Below, piece after piece: positions 6,603 through 13,905 of a stretch of DNA of 15,781 nt. Every line of letters starts with the position of its first letter. The stretch's first letter is position 1. Source of the stretch: Pelobacter sp. UBA5610 (lineage in GTDB: Bacteria > Desulfobacterota > Desulfuromonadia > Desulfuromonadales > Syntrophotaleaceae); assembly GCA_002424645.1 (NCBI GenBank), contig DIKU01000058.1, positions 15,208 to 30,988 of the forward strand. Reading direction: 5' to 3'. The notes below the pieces were generated by a model, which made no database searches, was not told where the DNA came from, and saw nothing but the letters and a program-made list of their open reading frames with translations. A program made the position numbers and the translations under genes.

Positions 6603-7115
6603 ATGAGTCCTGCAATCGTATCTATTTCCGCCAAAAGCGGTACCGGCAAAACCACCCTCGTCGTCAAACTGATCGCCGAACTGAAACAACGTGGCTACAA
6701 GGTCGGCGCCATTAAACATCATGCCCATGACTTTACCATGGACTGCGAAGGCAAAGATTCCTGGCGGTTTACCCAGGCGGGAGCCGATACCATGATGATT
6801 ACCTCCCAGGACAAGTTGGCCATCATCAAACAGAACCCCGACCGGCAGGAGCCTCCGGTGCTTGAATCCATCGAGCGCTACTTCGGAGACATGGACATCG
6901 TCATCACCGAAGGCTTCAAAAAAAACAAATTTCCCAAGATCGAAGTGCATCGCAAAGCATGTGGAGACAGACTCCTCTACCGTGATGACACCTATGATCC
7001 CACCCTGATAGCAGTGGCCTCGGATTCAAAGCTGCAAATCGATGTGCCGGTCTTCGATCTCAACGATGCCAAGCCAATTTGCGATTTTATTGAAACCCGT
7101 TTCCTAAAGAAGTAA
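6603..7115 (+). CDS. mobB: Molybdopterin-guanine dinucleotide biosynthesis adapter protein MobB
   Basis: MobB is a cytoplasmic P-loop GTP-binding helper of MobA, which attaches GMP to molybdopterin to make the cofactor of formate dehydrogenases and related enzymes. The 170-residue protein has a Walker A loop AKSGTGKTT (10-18; Ala replaces the first Gly of the usual GxxGxGKT), then AIKHHAHDF, the MobB histidine-rich motif after the P-loop, DSWRFTQAGAD, and the family tail ITEGFKKNKFPKIEVHR. The ATG at 6603 is preceded by AAGGAG seven to eight bases upstream and starts directly before the first strand. No mobA, moeA or moa gene is in the window. The next gene begins 11 bases after its stop, so the two probably share a transcript. 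The loss of the first P-loop Gly is seen in some MobB-like proteins and is not alarming. Confidence 0.93.
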   Translation: MSPAIVSISAKSGTGKTTLVVKLIAELKQRGYKVGAIKHHAHDFTMDCEGKDSWRFTQAGADTMMITSQDKLAIIKQNPDRQEPPVLESIERYFGDMDIVITEGFKKNKFPKIEVHRKACGDRLLYRDDTYDPTLIAVASDSKLQIDVPVFDLNDAKPICDFIETRFLKK

Positions 7116-7126
7116 CAAGCCTGCCG

Positions 7127-7822
7127 ATGGTTTTCACTACCTGCAGACGAAGAAGAGCTGTCGTGCTGTTGCTGTTGTTTTTGTGTTTCGGCCCTCGCTG
7201 CCGCGAAACCTGGGCCAAGGAGATTTCCATGACCATACAGCCTGTTCGCATTCTCGCCTTTGGTGACAGCCTGACTGCCGGTTGGGGTGTTAAGCCCCCC
7301 AGTAGCGTGCCCGCATGCCTGGAAGCCACTCTGCAAAAGCAGGGCATTGCCGTTTCCTTCATCAACGAGGGCATCCCCGGCGACACCACTGTCGGAGGCC
7401 TAAAACGCTTTGAAGCTGCTCTTGCCTGCAACCCTGACCTGGTCATCCTGGAACTCGGAGCCAACGACAATCTGCAGGCCATCGCCCCGGACCGAACGGA
7501 AGCCAATCTCGACGCCATGCTCCAAATCCTTTTCGACAAGGGTATTCCGACCTTGCTCGCTGGAATCCGTCCATTGCGCGACCTTGGCCCGGAATACAAT
7601 GTCCGGTTCCAATCCCTTTTTTCCAATCTCGCCACACGCCATGGGGTCGCTCTTTTTCCTGACTACCTTGAAGGAGTGGCCGGAAAACCGGAATTTTTAC
7701 AAAAAGACCGGCTGCATCCCAATTATGAAGGAACCATGGAAATTGCGCGGCGACTCTTACCCCTGGTTACCGAAATGGTCCGGGACATTCAGAATGCCAA
7801 GGCAGCAAACCTGCAACCTTGA
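7127..7822 (+). CDS. SGNH/GDSL esterase, TesA-like (arylesterase/lysophospholipase)
   Basis: The 231-residue protein has the SGNH blocks in order (numbering from 7127): FGDSLTAGWG with catalytic Ser48, Gly85 in EGIPGDTT, Asn113 in GAND, and Asp194/His197 in DRLHPN. The family hydrolyses esters and thioesters; the closest pattern is TesA/Est arylesterases of the periplasm. With the ATG at 7127 the N-terminus is a signal peptide: four arginines, then AVVLLLLFLCF and a cut site near TWA-KE. The ribosome binding site there is weak. An in-frame ATG at 7229 (residue 35) has a strong AAGGAG six bases upstream and would give a cytoplasmic enzyme of 197 residues starting just before the core. The longer form is reported because the leader is convincing. 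It follows mobB by 11 bases. Confidence 0.9.
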   Translation: MVFTTCRRRRAVVLLLLFLCFGPRCRETWAKEISMTIQPVRILAFGDSLTAGWGVKPPSSVPACLEATLQKQGIAVSFINEGIPGDTTVGGLKRFEAALACNPDLVILELGANDNLQAIAPDRTEANLDAMLQILFDKGIPTLLAGIRPLRDLGPEYNVRFQSLFSNLATRHGVALFPDYLEGVAGKPEFLQKDRLHPNYEGTMEIARRLLPLVTEMVRDIQNAKAANLQP

Positions 7823-7923
7823 CAGGCCGCAGTGGACGGTTATCTTTTAATGGATCCAATTAGACAGATGGCGGTCGTAAGCCGCCGAACAAACAGCCAA
7901 TTTTCCCATCTCTGGAGGATAAC

Positions 7924-8394
7924 ATGAAAAAGTTCTCTGCTTTATGCTGTGTTTTTCTGCTGTTGGCCACCGGCTGTGTCGGCCCCATGGGATCAAAAGA
8001 AAGCGGCGGTACCTTGATCGGCGCCGGCACCGGCGCACTGATCGGCTCCCAGATCGGTGGCGGCCGCGGCACCCTGGCCGCGGTGGCGATAGGCACTCTG
8101 GCCGGAGCTCTGATCGGCCAGGAAGTTGGCAAATCCCTCGACCGGGCGGACCAATTGGCCATGCAACAAAACGCCCAGTACGCCCTGGAATATACCCCCA
8201 CACGCCAATCCACCACCTGGCGCAACCCTGACTCGGGCAACTACGGCAGCATCACCCCCATCGAAACCTACCAGGCTGGCAGTGGTCAGTACTGCCGCGA
8301 ATACCTGCAGAATGTCGTGGTTGGAGGTCAGCAGCAGCAAGCGTACGGCACGGCCTGCCGGCAGCCGGATGGCACCTGGAAAATCACCCGTTAA
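7924..8394 (+). CDS. Glycine-zipper lipoprotein (17 kDa surface-antigen type)
   Basis: The 156-residue protein starts with a lipoprotein signal (MKKFSALCC, hydrophobic core, then LATGC with Cys18 as the lipid attachment site), so it should be an envelope lipoprotein. Residues 28-70 are a glycine zipper: GTLIGAGTGALIGSQIGGG followed by GTLAGALIG, a GxxxG membrane-packing pattern typical of the Rickettsia 17 kDa antigen/SlyB-like family. The C-terminal part (about 85-156) is polar and soluble, with two cysteines (YCREY and TACRQPDGTW) that could form a disulfide and the RQPDGTW end common in this family. The exact role is unknown; envelope stability is the usual suggestion. The start is supported by CTGGAGGATAAC directly before the ATG. 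A short GC-rich hairpin (GGCGG/CCGCC, 7870-7886) sits in its leader. Confidence 0.9.
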   Translation: MKKFSALCCVFLLLATGCVGPMGSKESGGTLIGAGTGALIGSQIGGGRGTLAAVAIGTLAGALIGQEVGKSLDRADQLAMQQNAQYALEYTPTRQSTTWRNPDSGNYGSITPIETYQAGSGQYCREYLQNVVVGGQQQQAYGTACRQPDGTWKITR

Positions 8395-8487
8395 AGGCCT
8401 GCCAGCACGAAGGTCGCATAAGATAACAGTACTTCTTGTGCCCTTATAAACCTTTGCGCCAACGGACTTTATCTGCAATTCAGGCCC

Positions 8488-8526
8488 GGCGTGTCCTCTT
8501 TGATCAGAAGACATGCCAGGCACGCC
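8488..8526 (+). promoter_or_regulatory. Two mutually exclusive hairpins in the mla operon leader
   Basis: Arm 8488-8499 (GGCGTGTCCTCT) pairs with 8506-8517 (11 of 12 positions, six-base loop). The same left arm can instead pair with AGGCACGCC (8518-8526), nine pairs with one bulged base. The two folds exclude each other, a layout seen in attenuators and switches. No T run follows, so a terminator is not evident. It lies 63 bases before mlaE in the 194-base gap after the lipoprotein gene; nothing else was recognised in that gap. Confidence 0.3.
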
Positions 8527-8588
8527 ACCACTTTGGAATCATCCTGGCTTGATAAGCAAAACATGGCTGCGGATCTACAGGCAGACGC

Positions 8589-9746
8589 ATGAACCCATCC
8601 ATCATAAAGCCATCCGCCACCCTCCCCGGGGATATTTGCCGGATTCTGGAACATAGCGAGGAGACCCTGCACCTGTCCCTCGCCGGGCGCCTCGATGCAT
8701 CCGTCACCGCCCAGTTATGGTATCCGCTGGTCAATCTTGTGGAAAATGCCGCACCCCAACTTTTGCGCCTGAAAGCCGACGACATCACCTATTGCGACAG
8801 TGCCGGCATTGGGCTTTTGATGGAACTTGCACGTCGGCAACTGAAACGCCAGGGACAATACAGCCTGGACGGCTTGAAAGAGGAATTTTCGCACCTCTGG
8901 TCCCAATACCAGCCGAAAGATTTCCTCGAAATACGTAGCAGCCGACCACAACCATGCTGCCTGCCGGAAGAAACCGGGCGACTGGCGGTGCAGGCATGGG
9001 ACGGCATGCTGGACATGGTCCGATTCACCGGCGAACTGACCCTGGCATTGTTGCACGCTGCACGCCACCCCCGCACGGTGCGCTGGCCGGAAGTCTGGCT
9101 GGTTATGGAAAAAGCCGGTGTCAATGCCCTGCCAATTGTGGGCCTTATCAGCTTTCTGATCGGCTTGATCATGGCTTTCCAGGCAACCATTCCCATGCGC
9201 CAGTTCGGGGTTGAAATCTATGTTGCCAACCTCACGGCGCTTTCCATGTTGCGCGAACTCGGCCCCCTCATGACTGCGCTGTTGCTGGCCGGCCGGTCCG
9301 GCTCTGCGTTTGCGGCAGAATTGGGAACCATGAAAATCAATGAGGAGATCGATGCTTTAACCACCATGGGACTGGCACCGGTACCTTTTTTAGTCGTGAC
9401 GCGGGTACTGGCCACGATTATCATCATGCCGCTGCTGAGCCTGTTTGCCAACCTGATGGGATTAGTTGGCGGCGCGGTGGTCCTTCTATCCCTCGGTTAC
9501 CCCCTGATCTCCTATATCCACCAGGTCAAGGCCGCCGTCGGTCTGCTTGACCTTACCGGCGGCCTTGCCAAAACCTTGGTTTTTGCCTTAATTGTGGCAG
9601 GAGTTGGCTGCCTGCACGGCCTCAAAACCCGCAGTGGAGCCAGCGCCGTTGGCGATTCCGCCACCCGTGCGGTGGTCTCCGGCATTATCCTTATTGTCAT
9701 TGCCGATGGCTTGTTCGCTGTGGCTTACTACTTTCTGGGGATTTGA
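8589..9746 (+). CDS. mlaE: MlaE-family ABC lipid-transport permease with N-terminal STAS domain
   Basis: This 385-residue inner-membrane protein combines two parts that are separate genes (mlaB, mlaE) in E. coli. Residues about 18-115 are a STAS domain, with the strand LHLSLAGRLDA and the loop YCDSAGIG (Ser71 at the usual regulatory position). Residues about 125-385 are the MlaE permease: several membrane helices and the signature INEEIDALTTMGLAPVPFLV (from about 240), the coupling motif that contacts the ATPase. It works with MlaF and MlaD in moving phospholipids between the membranes. The ATG at 8589 has only a weak site (AGGCAG eight bases upstream). It is the first gene of a four-gene operon; mlaF begins five bases after its stop. 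STAS-MlaE fusions are known in other Gram-negative bacteria. Confidence 0.94.
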   Translation: MNPSIIKPSATLPGDICRILEHSEETLHLSLAGRLDASVTAQLWYPLVNLVENAAPQLLRLKADDITYCDSAGIGLLMELARRQLKRQGQYSLDGLKEEFSHLWSQYQPKDFLEIRSSRPQPCCLPEETGRLAVQAWDGMLDMVRFTGELTLALLHAARHPRTVRWPEVWLVMEKAGVNALPIVGLISFLIGLIMAFQATIPMRQFGVEIYVANLTALSMLRELGPLMTALLLAGRSGSAFAAELGTMKINEEIDALTTMGLAPVPFLVVTRVLATIIIMPLLSLFANLMGLVGGAVVLLSLGYPLISYIHQVKAAVGLLDLTGGLAKTLVFALIVAGVGCLHGLKTRSGASAVGDSATRAVVSGIILIVIADGLFAVAYYFLGI

Positions 9747-9751
9747 TCGTT

Positions 9752-10549
9752 ATGCCCGAAACGCAAGAGACGATCATCGAGATAAAAAACCTGACTGTCG
9801 GTTATGGCGACACTATCGTACTTCAGGATGTTTCCTTCGATGTTAGACGGGGAGAGATCTTTGTCGTGCTGGGTGGCTCTGGATGCGGCAAAAGCACTCT
9901 GCTGAAAAACATGATTGGCTTGCATCGCCCCCAAATTGGCCAAATCCTCTATGACGGCCAGGACATGGTGACCGCCGAGGGAGCGCAACGACGCTCGTTG
10001 CTGCGTTCGATCGGCGTCATGTATCAAAGTGGCGCCCTATTCGGGTCGCTGACCCTGATGGAAAATGTACGGCTGCCGCTGGAAGAGTTCACCGATCTGC
10101 CGGATCCGGCGATGGATCTGATTGCCGCCATGAAGCTGCAATTGGTCGGCCTGAAAGGTTTCGACCACTACCTTCCATCGGAACTCAGCGGTGGCATGCG
10201 CAAACGTGCCGCCATCGCCCGCGCCATGGTCCTGGATCCGCAAATCCTGTTTCTGGACGAACCGACAGCCGGCCTTGACCCCATCATCTCGGCGGAAATG
10301 GATCAGCTCATACTTCAGCTGGCGGAAAGCCTGTCTATGACCTTTGTTATCGTCACCCACGAACTGCCCAGCATCTTTGCCGTCGCCGACCGGGTCATCA
10401 TGCTGGATCGGCGGACCAAGGGCATCGTTGCCTCAGGCAGTCCGGCTCAATTGCGTGATACCAGCACCGATCCCTGGGTGCGATCTTTTTTTCGCCGGGA
10501 AACTATCCCGGCCGTAATGCGACAGGAGGACCGACCTCCCCATGAGTGA
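9752..10549 (+). CDS. mlaF: MlaF-family ABC transporter ATPase
   Basis: The 265-residue cytoplasmic ATPase powers the Mla-type lipid transporter. It has every ABC motif: Walker A GGSGCGKST (41-49), Q-loop Gln92 in MYQSGALF, signature LSGGMRKR (145-152), Walker B ILFLDEPTAGLDP (165-177), and the switch His203 in THELPS. YQSGALFGSLTLMENV is characteristic of the MlaF branch. The ATG at 9752 is used; an in-frame TTG at 9743 overlaps the mlaE stop and leaves no room for a ribosome binding site. The 3' end overlaps mlaD by eight bases, so translation is coupled. The C-terminus after about 245 is the basic, arm-like extension seen in MlaF proteins. Confidence 0.95.
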   Translation: MPETQETIIEIKNLTVGYGDTIVLQDVSFDVRRGEIFVVLGGSGCGKSTLLKNMIGLHRPQIGQILYDGQDMVTAEGAQRRSLLRSIGVMYQSGALFGSLTLMENVRLPLEEFTDLPDPAMDLIAAMKLQLVGLKGFDHYLPSELSGGMRKRAAIARAMVLDPQILFLDEPTAGLDPIISAEMDQLILQLAESLSMTFVIVTHELPSIFAVADRVIMLDRRTKGIVASGSPAQLRDTSTDPWVRSFFRRETIPAVMRQEDRPPHE

Positions 10550-11522
10550 GCGCGCCAACTACCTAAAAATCGGATTGTTCGTTATCGGTGCCACCATCAT
10601 TGCCGTGGCGGCCATAGTTGTGCTGGGCGCCGGCAGCCTGCTTCAGAAACAAATGCTGGTCGAAACCTATTTTGATGAATCGGTTCAGGGTCTTGATATC
10701 GGCTCGGCGGTAAAAATCCGCGGCGTACAGGTCGGCAAGGTCGAAGCCATCACCTTGGTTGACTCGGTGTACGACACCCAAAAACGCTATGTTCTGGTAC
10801 GCATCGCTCTGCTGTCACGATCCTTGGGGCGCACTGCGGATGTTATCCAGAAAGGATTGCCGGAGGAAATAGACCAGGGTCTGCGCATCCGCATGGCCTT
10901 TCAGGGCGTGACCGGCCTGGCGTTTCTCGAAGCGGATTATTTGCCGGCGGAACAGGCTCCCTTTCTGGATATCGATTGGCAGCCGGAAAATCCCTATATC
11001 CCCTCAGCTCCCAGCACCATCACACGCTACACGGAAGCGGTGGATAAGATTTTAAAAAATCTGGACAATCTCAATATCGAAGGGATCACGGGAGGTATCG
11101 CGCAAGCCGTTACCGCTTTAAATCGCGTCATGGAGGAAGCCCACGTCGCCCAGATCAGTGACCAATCCGTAGCCTTGCTGAAGGAACTGCGCACCACCAA
11201 CAACCGCATCGACAAACTGTTGGCCGCTGGAGACGCCCCCCTCCAACAGTTTTTTGCCACCCTGCCGGAGTTGTCCCAATCCTTGACGCGCAGCGCCCGG
11301 CAACTCGAGACACTCGCTACGGATCTCCCAAAGGACCTCGCGCCTATGGGACAAAGTTTGCGACAGATGAGCGCCCTGTTGACGGCCGAACAGCAAACCA
11401 TCGAAACCACTTTGAACAATTTCCGCCAGACCTCGGAAAATCTTCTGGATCTGTCGGAAAATGCCAGGGCCTATCCTGCCCAGGTGATCTTCGGCACACC
11501 TCCCCCTTCCGTGGAGCCTTGA
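10542..11522 (+). CDS. mlaD: MCE-domain substrate-binding protein MlaD
   Basis: The 326-residue protein is anchored by one N-terminal membrane helix (about 10-32, GLFVIGATIIAVAAIVVLGAG) with the bulk in the periplasm. The MCE domain covers about 38-125, shown by VETYFDESVQGLDIGSAVKIRGVQVGKV, the core lipid-binding fold, and GLRIRMAFQGVTGLAFLEADY. Beyond about 150 is a long helical region (two or more amphipathic or coiled segments) that ends in NARAYPAQVIFG. E. coli MlaD is shorter (183 residues), so the extension here resembles other MCE proteins that form longer periplasmic structures. AGGAGG lies upstream of the ATG, inside the end of mlaF. It should form a hexamer on the MlaE permease. 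Confidence 0.94.
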   Translation: MSERANYLKIGLFVIGATIIAVAAIVVLGAGSLLQKQMLVETYFDESVQGLDIGSAVKIRGVQVGKVEAITLVDSVYDTQKRYVLVRIALLSRSLGRTADVIQKGLPEEIDQGLRIRMAFQGVTGLAFLEADYLPAEQAPFLDIDWQPENPYIPSAPSTITRYTEAVDKILKNLDNLNIEGITGGIAQAVTALNRVMEEAHVAQISDQSVALLKELRTTNNRIDKLLAAGDAPLQQFFATLPELSQSLTRSARQLETLATDLPKDLAPMGQSLRQMSALLTAEQQTIETTLNNFRQTSENLLDLSENARAYPAQVIFGTPPPSVEP

Positions 11523-11524
11523 TA

Positions 11525-12199
11525 ATGAATGCTTCTCTGATCCGTTTTTTCCTATGCCTGGTGTTGGCAAGCTGTTTTCTGCCTGGCTGTATACGCCTTG
11601 GCCAGAGGGCGCCGGAGAGAGTCAGTTACATTCTTTCGGCAGAACGCCCCCCATCTTTATCCCGGACTAACATCGCGGGAATCTTACAGGTTACCCCCTT
11701 GCGCATATCACCTCGCTTTGCCAGCCGCAGCTTTGTCTACCGCCAGGGGACCTCTCGCTACCAAGCCGATTTCTACCATGAATTTCTCGTATCGCCTGCC
11801 AGCATCGCGCAGGAGGAAACGGTCCGCTGGCTATCGGCAAGCGGCATATTTTCGGCTGTCAGTTCTTCGTCTGGCCCCCTTCCACCCGATTTTGTGCTGC
11901 AGGGACAAATCATTGATCTGTACGGTGATTTTCGCTCACAGCAACCCTATGGTGTTGTTGAAATAGCCTTTTTGCTCCTCGATCATCGTGGTGGGCCCCG
12001 CACCATCCTGTTAAAGCGTAATTATCGGATCGAGAGTCCTCTGAACAACTCTTCTGCCGACGCCCTTGTCGATGCCTGGAATACCGCGCTATCCCGGATT
12101 CTTGAGAACCTCGAAAGTGACCTCGGTAATATCGTTATCGCACCTGCAACGCCATCTGAACGGACAGAACAAAATGCAAACCAGTCCAAAGGAGCTTAA
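11525..12199 (+). CDS. ABC-type transport auxiliary lipoprotein (PqiC-like)
   Basis: The 224-residue protein begins with a lipoprotein signal. Two lipobox-like sites are present: LASC (Cys17) and LPGC (Cys22). The mature part has YILSAERPP near the N-terminus, then GILQVTPLRISPRFASRSFVYR, the pattern of the ABC-auxiliary (DUF330/PqiC-like) family, and YQADFYHEFLVSPASIAQEETVRWL. These lipoproteins accompany MCE-type transporters and probably connect them to the outer membrane. It starts three bases after the mlaD stop (an in-frame TTG at 11519 overlaps that stop), so it is the last gene of the operon. No MlaC gene follows. The C-terminal 20 residues are polar and low-complexity. Confidence 0.85.
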   Translation: MNASLIRFFLCLVLASCFLPGCIRLGQRAPERVSYILSAERPPSLSRTNIAGILQVTPLRISPRFASRSFVYRQGTSRYQADFYHEFLVSPASIAQEETVRWLSASGIFSAVSSSSGPLPPDFVLQGQIIDLYGDFRSQQPYGVVEIAFLLLDHRGGPRTILLKRNYRIESPLNNSSADALVDAWNTALSRILENLESDLGNIVIAPATPSERTEQNANQSKGA

Positions 12200-12253
12200 T
12201 TTCTGAATCAGATCAAAAACAAGGAGGATGGACAGAAACGGCCTGCTTAAAGA

Positions 12254-12276
12254 GGTTTTTCACGCCAGGAAAAACC
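12254..12276. terminator. Possible terminator hairpin between convergent mla operon and folA
   Basis: GGTTTTTC (12254-12261) pairs fully with GAAAAACC (12269-12276) around a seven-base loop. It lies in the 97-base gap between two converging genes. The stem is mostly A-T and only a short T-rich tail (TCTTTAA on the minus strand) follows, so strength is doubtful. Confidence 0.35.
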
Positions 12277-12296
12277 ATAACCTCGCCACATCGGGA

Positions 12297-12770
12297 CTAT
12301 TTGCGTTGATAAATGATGTGACGAAACTCCGGATAATCCCATTCTTGCTCAATCAGCCAATCGCTTTGCCGGTAAGGGGGAAACCGGCAATCCCCCGCGT
12401 AATCTTTCTTGATCCAGGAAACAGACAGCCTCCCTGCCAGCGGCAATGCCTGCTTATAGATCTCTCGACCGCCAATAAAGAACACCTTGCCACCGCCCTG
12501 ACAAGCACGCTCTACCGCACTGCAAAAATCTGGACACACAATCATCCCTTCCATCGGCGCCATACTCCGACTGACAACGATGCTGGTACGCTGGGGCAGA
12601 GGCCGGCCTATGGACTCGAACGTTTTTCTCCCCATCACCAGTGTATGACCGACGGTTAATCGTCGGAACAACGCCAGATCTTCAGGGATATCCCAGGGCA
12701 ACCCTCCTCGCTGGCCGATAATATGCTCTGTGGTCATGGCGACCAAAATAATCATATTTTGCGAATCCAT
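12297..12770 (-). CDS. folA: Dihydrofolate reductase
   Basis: DHFR reduces dihydrofolate to tetrahydrofolate with NADPH in the cytoplasm. The 157-residue protein has IILVAMTTEHIIGQRGGLPWDIPEDLALFRRLT at its start: the Met20-type loop GLPW and Asp31 (equivalent to E. coli Asp27), followed by VMGRKTFESIGRPLPQRTSIVVSR, the classical NADPH-binding signature, and VFFIGGREIYKQALPL, the second nucleotide loop. Length matches chromosomal DHFRs. The ATG at 12770 has GGAGG nine bases upstream; a longer frame from 12815 adds a poor N-terminus and is not used. thyA is not adjacent here. It is convergent with the mla operon and has about 190 bases of apparently empty sequence upstream. Confidence 0.95.
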   Translation of the reverse strand: MDSQNMIILVAMTTEHIIGQRGGLPWDIPEDLALFRRLTVGHTLVMGRKTFESIGRPLPQRTSIVVSRSMAPMEGMIVCPDFCSAVERACQGGGKVFFIGGREIYKQALPLAGRLSVSWIKKDYAGDCRFPPYRQSDWLIEQEWDYPEFRHIIYQRK

Positions 12771-12960
12771 GCTGACCTGCCTCCGTTGTTCCCGATATCC
12801 AACCATAGCGGACATGAAATACCCTATAGATGCGTTTCACCTTAACACATCGGGGCCTGACATAGAACCATGGCGGAGCGCCCCTTACCTGTCCCTACTG
12901 TGAGCCCCCCTGCCAAAGCCCATTGACGTTCATACGCAAAAAGAGGCCGAACTTTTCCAC

Positions 12961-13737
12961 TTAACTGCCCGCAGGTTTCTTACCAACCGTTGCCAGGTAT
13001 ATGACAAAGGATTCCGACTCATCCAATCCCAACAGGGCGTTCAGGGCATCGTCGTCAAAAGCCCCTACTGCACACGTGCCCGCATCAATGCTCTCGGAGG
13101 CAAGGTAAAGATTCTGACAGACATGACCAGCATCAAGGTACAAGTAACGATAGCCCCGATCGCCATACCGCCAGGTCATGCGGTATGCTACCGCCACCCA
13201 AACAAATGCCGTTGCACAATGCATCAACAGGGTCTGCCCGAAACAGGCCGCTGCAAAACGGCCTCCAAGATCGGGCTGGGTCGAAATGACTTCCAACTCA
13301 TGCTCAACCGGCAGATACCTGTAAACTCCCGGTTCCAGAGCTTCAACGCGATTGACGAGCAAAACTGTTTCCAATGCGTGCCTGGCCCCGGCGGATGGAA
13401 CGGTTCTCAAGGTTAACTGGTGTCCGTAGATAAGCTTTATCCCCTGGGTACACCAAAGCAGGTAAGATAACTCCGCAAGCGTCAAAGACTTTTGCGAATA
13501 TTCCCGCAAACTGGCACGCTGAACGATGAGACTTCGCAAATCCACCGGACTCATCGGCATATTGCCTGGATGCGGTAACGAAATTGCCGGATTGACCTGT
13601 TGACGCGGCCATATAAGCGGAGGTTGGGCAAGCCCCTTTTGCTGGTCGCTCAACTCAAGGTACTTGTGTTTGGTCCTTTCAACAAAATCTTTTCCTATGC
13701 CTTTTTTCACAACGCCCCCCCGTAGATTGGCCGGCAT
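12961..13737 (-). CDS. SagB/ThcOx-type nitroreductase-fold oxidoreductase
   Basis: The 258-residue protein has the FMN-binding nitroreductase fold as found in SagB. RASLREYSQKSLTLAELSYLLW (from about 74) is the N-terminal flavin-site arginine motif, RTVPSAGARHALE (112-124) is the SagB-type core, and EPGVYRYLPVEHELE, then DAGHVCQNLYLASESIDAGTCAVGAFDD, complete the family pattern. SagB proteins in peptide clusters oxidise azolines to azoles, but no cyclodehydratase or precursor gene is in the window, so the substrate is unknown. The ATG at 13737 is preferred over a TTG at 13767 because a near-consensus promoter at 13781-13808 would start transcription around 13774, leaving about 37 bases of leader. 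It is divergent from the other nitroreductase. No signal peptide; probably cytoplasmic. Confidence 0.82.
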   Translation of the reverse strand: MPANLRGGVVKKGIGKDFVERTKHKYLELSDQQKGLAQPPLIWPRQQVNPAISLPHPGNMPMSPVDLRSLIVQRASLREYSQKSLTLAELSYLLWCTQGIKLIYGHQLTLRTVPSAGARHALETVLLVNRVEALEPGVYRYLPVEHELEVISTQPDLGGRFAAACFGQTLLMHCATAFVWVAVAYRMTWRYGDRGYRYLYLDAGHVCQNLYLASESIDAGTCAVGAFDDDALNALLGLDESESFVIYLATVGKKPAGS

Positions 13738-13780
13738 CCGCTTCCAACGGTAAGGTTTGGAATTCAACCCTTGTCATCTA

Positions 13781-13808
13781 ATTATACGGGGTCTCGCTTT
13801 GAATTCAA
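13781..13808 (-). promoter_or_regulatory. Near-consensus sigma-70 promoter for the SagB-type gene
   Basis: On the minus strand TTGAAT (13803-13808) and a perfect TATAAT (13781-13786) are 16 bases apart. It reads away from the divergent nitroreductase promoter at 13842-13869, with 33 bases between them. Its position favours the ATG at 13737 as the translated start. Confidence 0.6.
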
Positions 13809-13841
13809 AAAGGGCGCGTACTTCCTCGCGATGGCCGAAAC

Positions 13842-13869
13842 TTGCCTAAATGCCTATCACTGATAAAAT
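13842..13869 (+). promoter_or_regulatory. Candidate sigma-70 promoter for the divergent nitroreductase
   Basis: TTGCCT (13842-13847) and TAAAAT (13864-13869) are 16 bases apart. Transcription would start near 13876, about 30 bases before the ATG at 13906. This rules out a longer frame beginning at 13876. Confidence 0.5.
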
Positions 13870-13905
13870 GGCATCGTGTCCTTACAACATCCCAGAGAGG
13901 ATCCC

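Noticed and set aside
8395..8588. Small gene between the lipoprotein and mlaE
   Set aside because: No frame with a ribosome binding site longer than a few codons; the ATG at 8563 is out of frame with mlaE and soon ends.
12228..12659. Plus-strand frame starting within AAGGAGGATG after the mla operon
   Set aside because: The ATG overlaps its own ribosome-binding-like sequence with no spacer and the frame runs antisense through folA; no recognisable domain.
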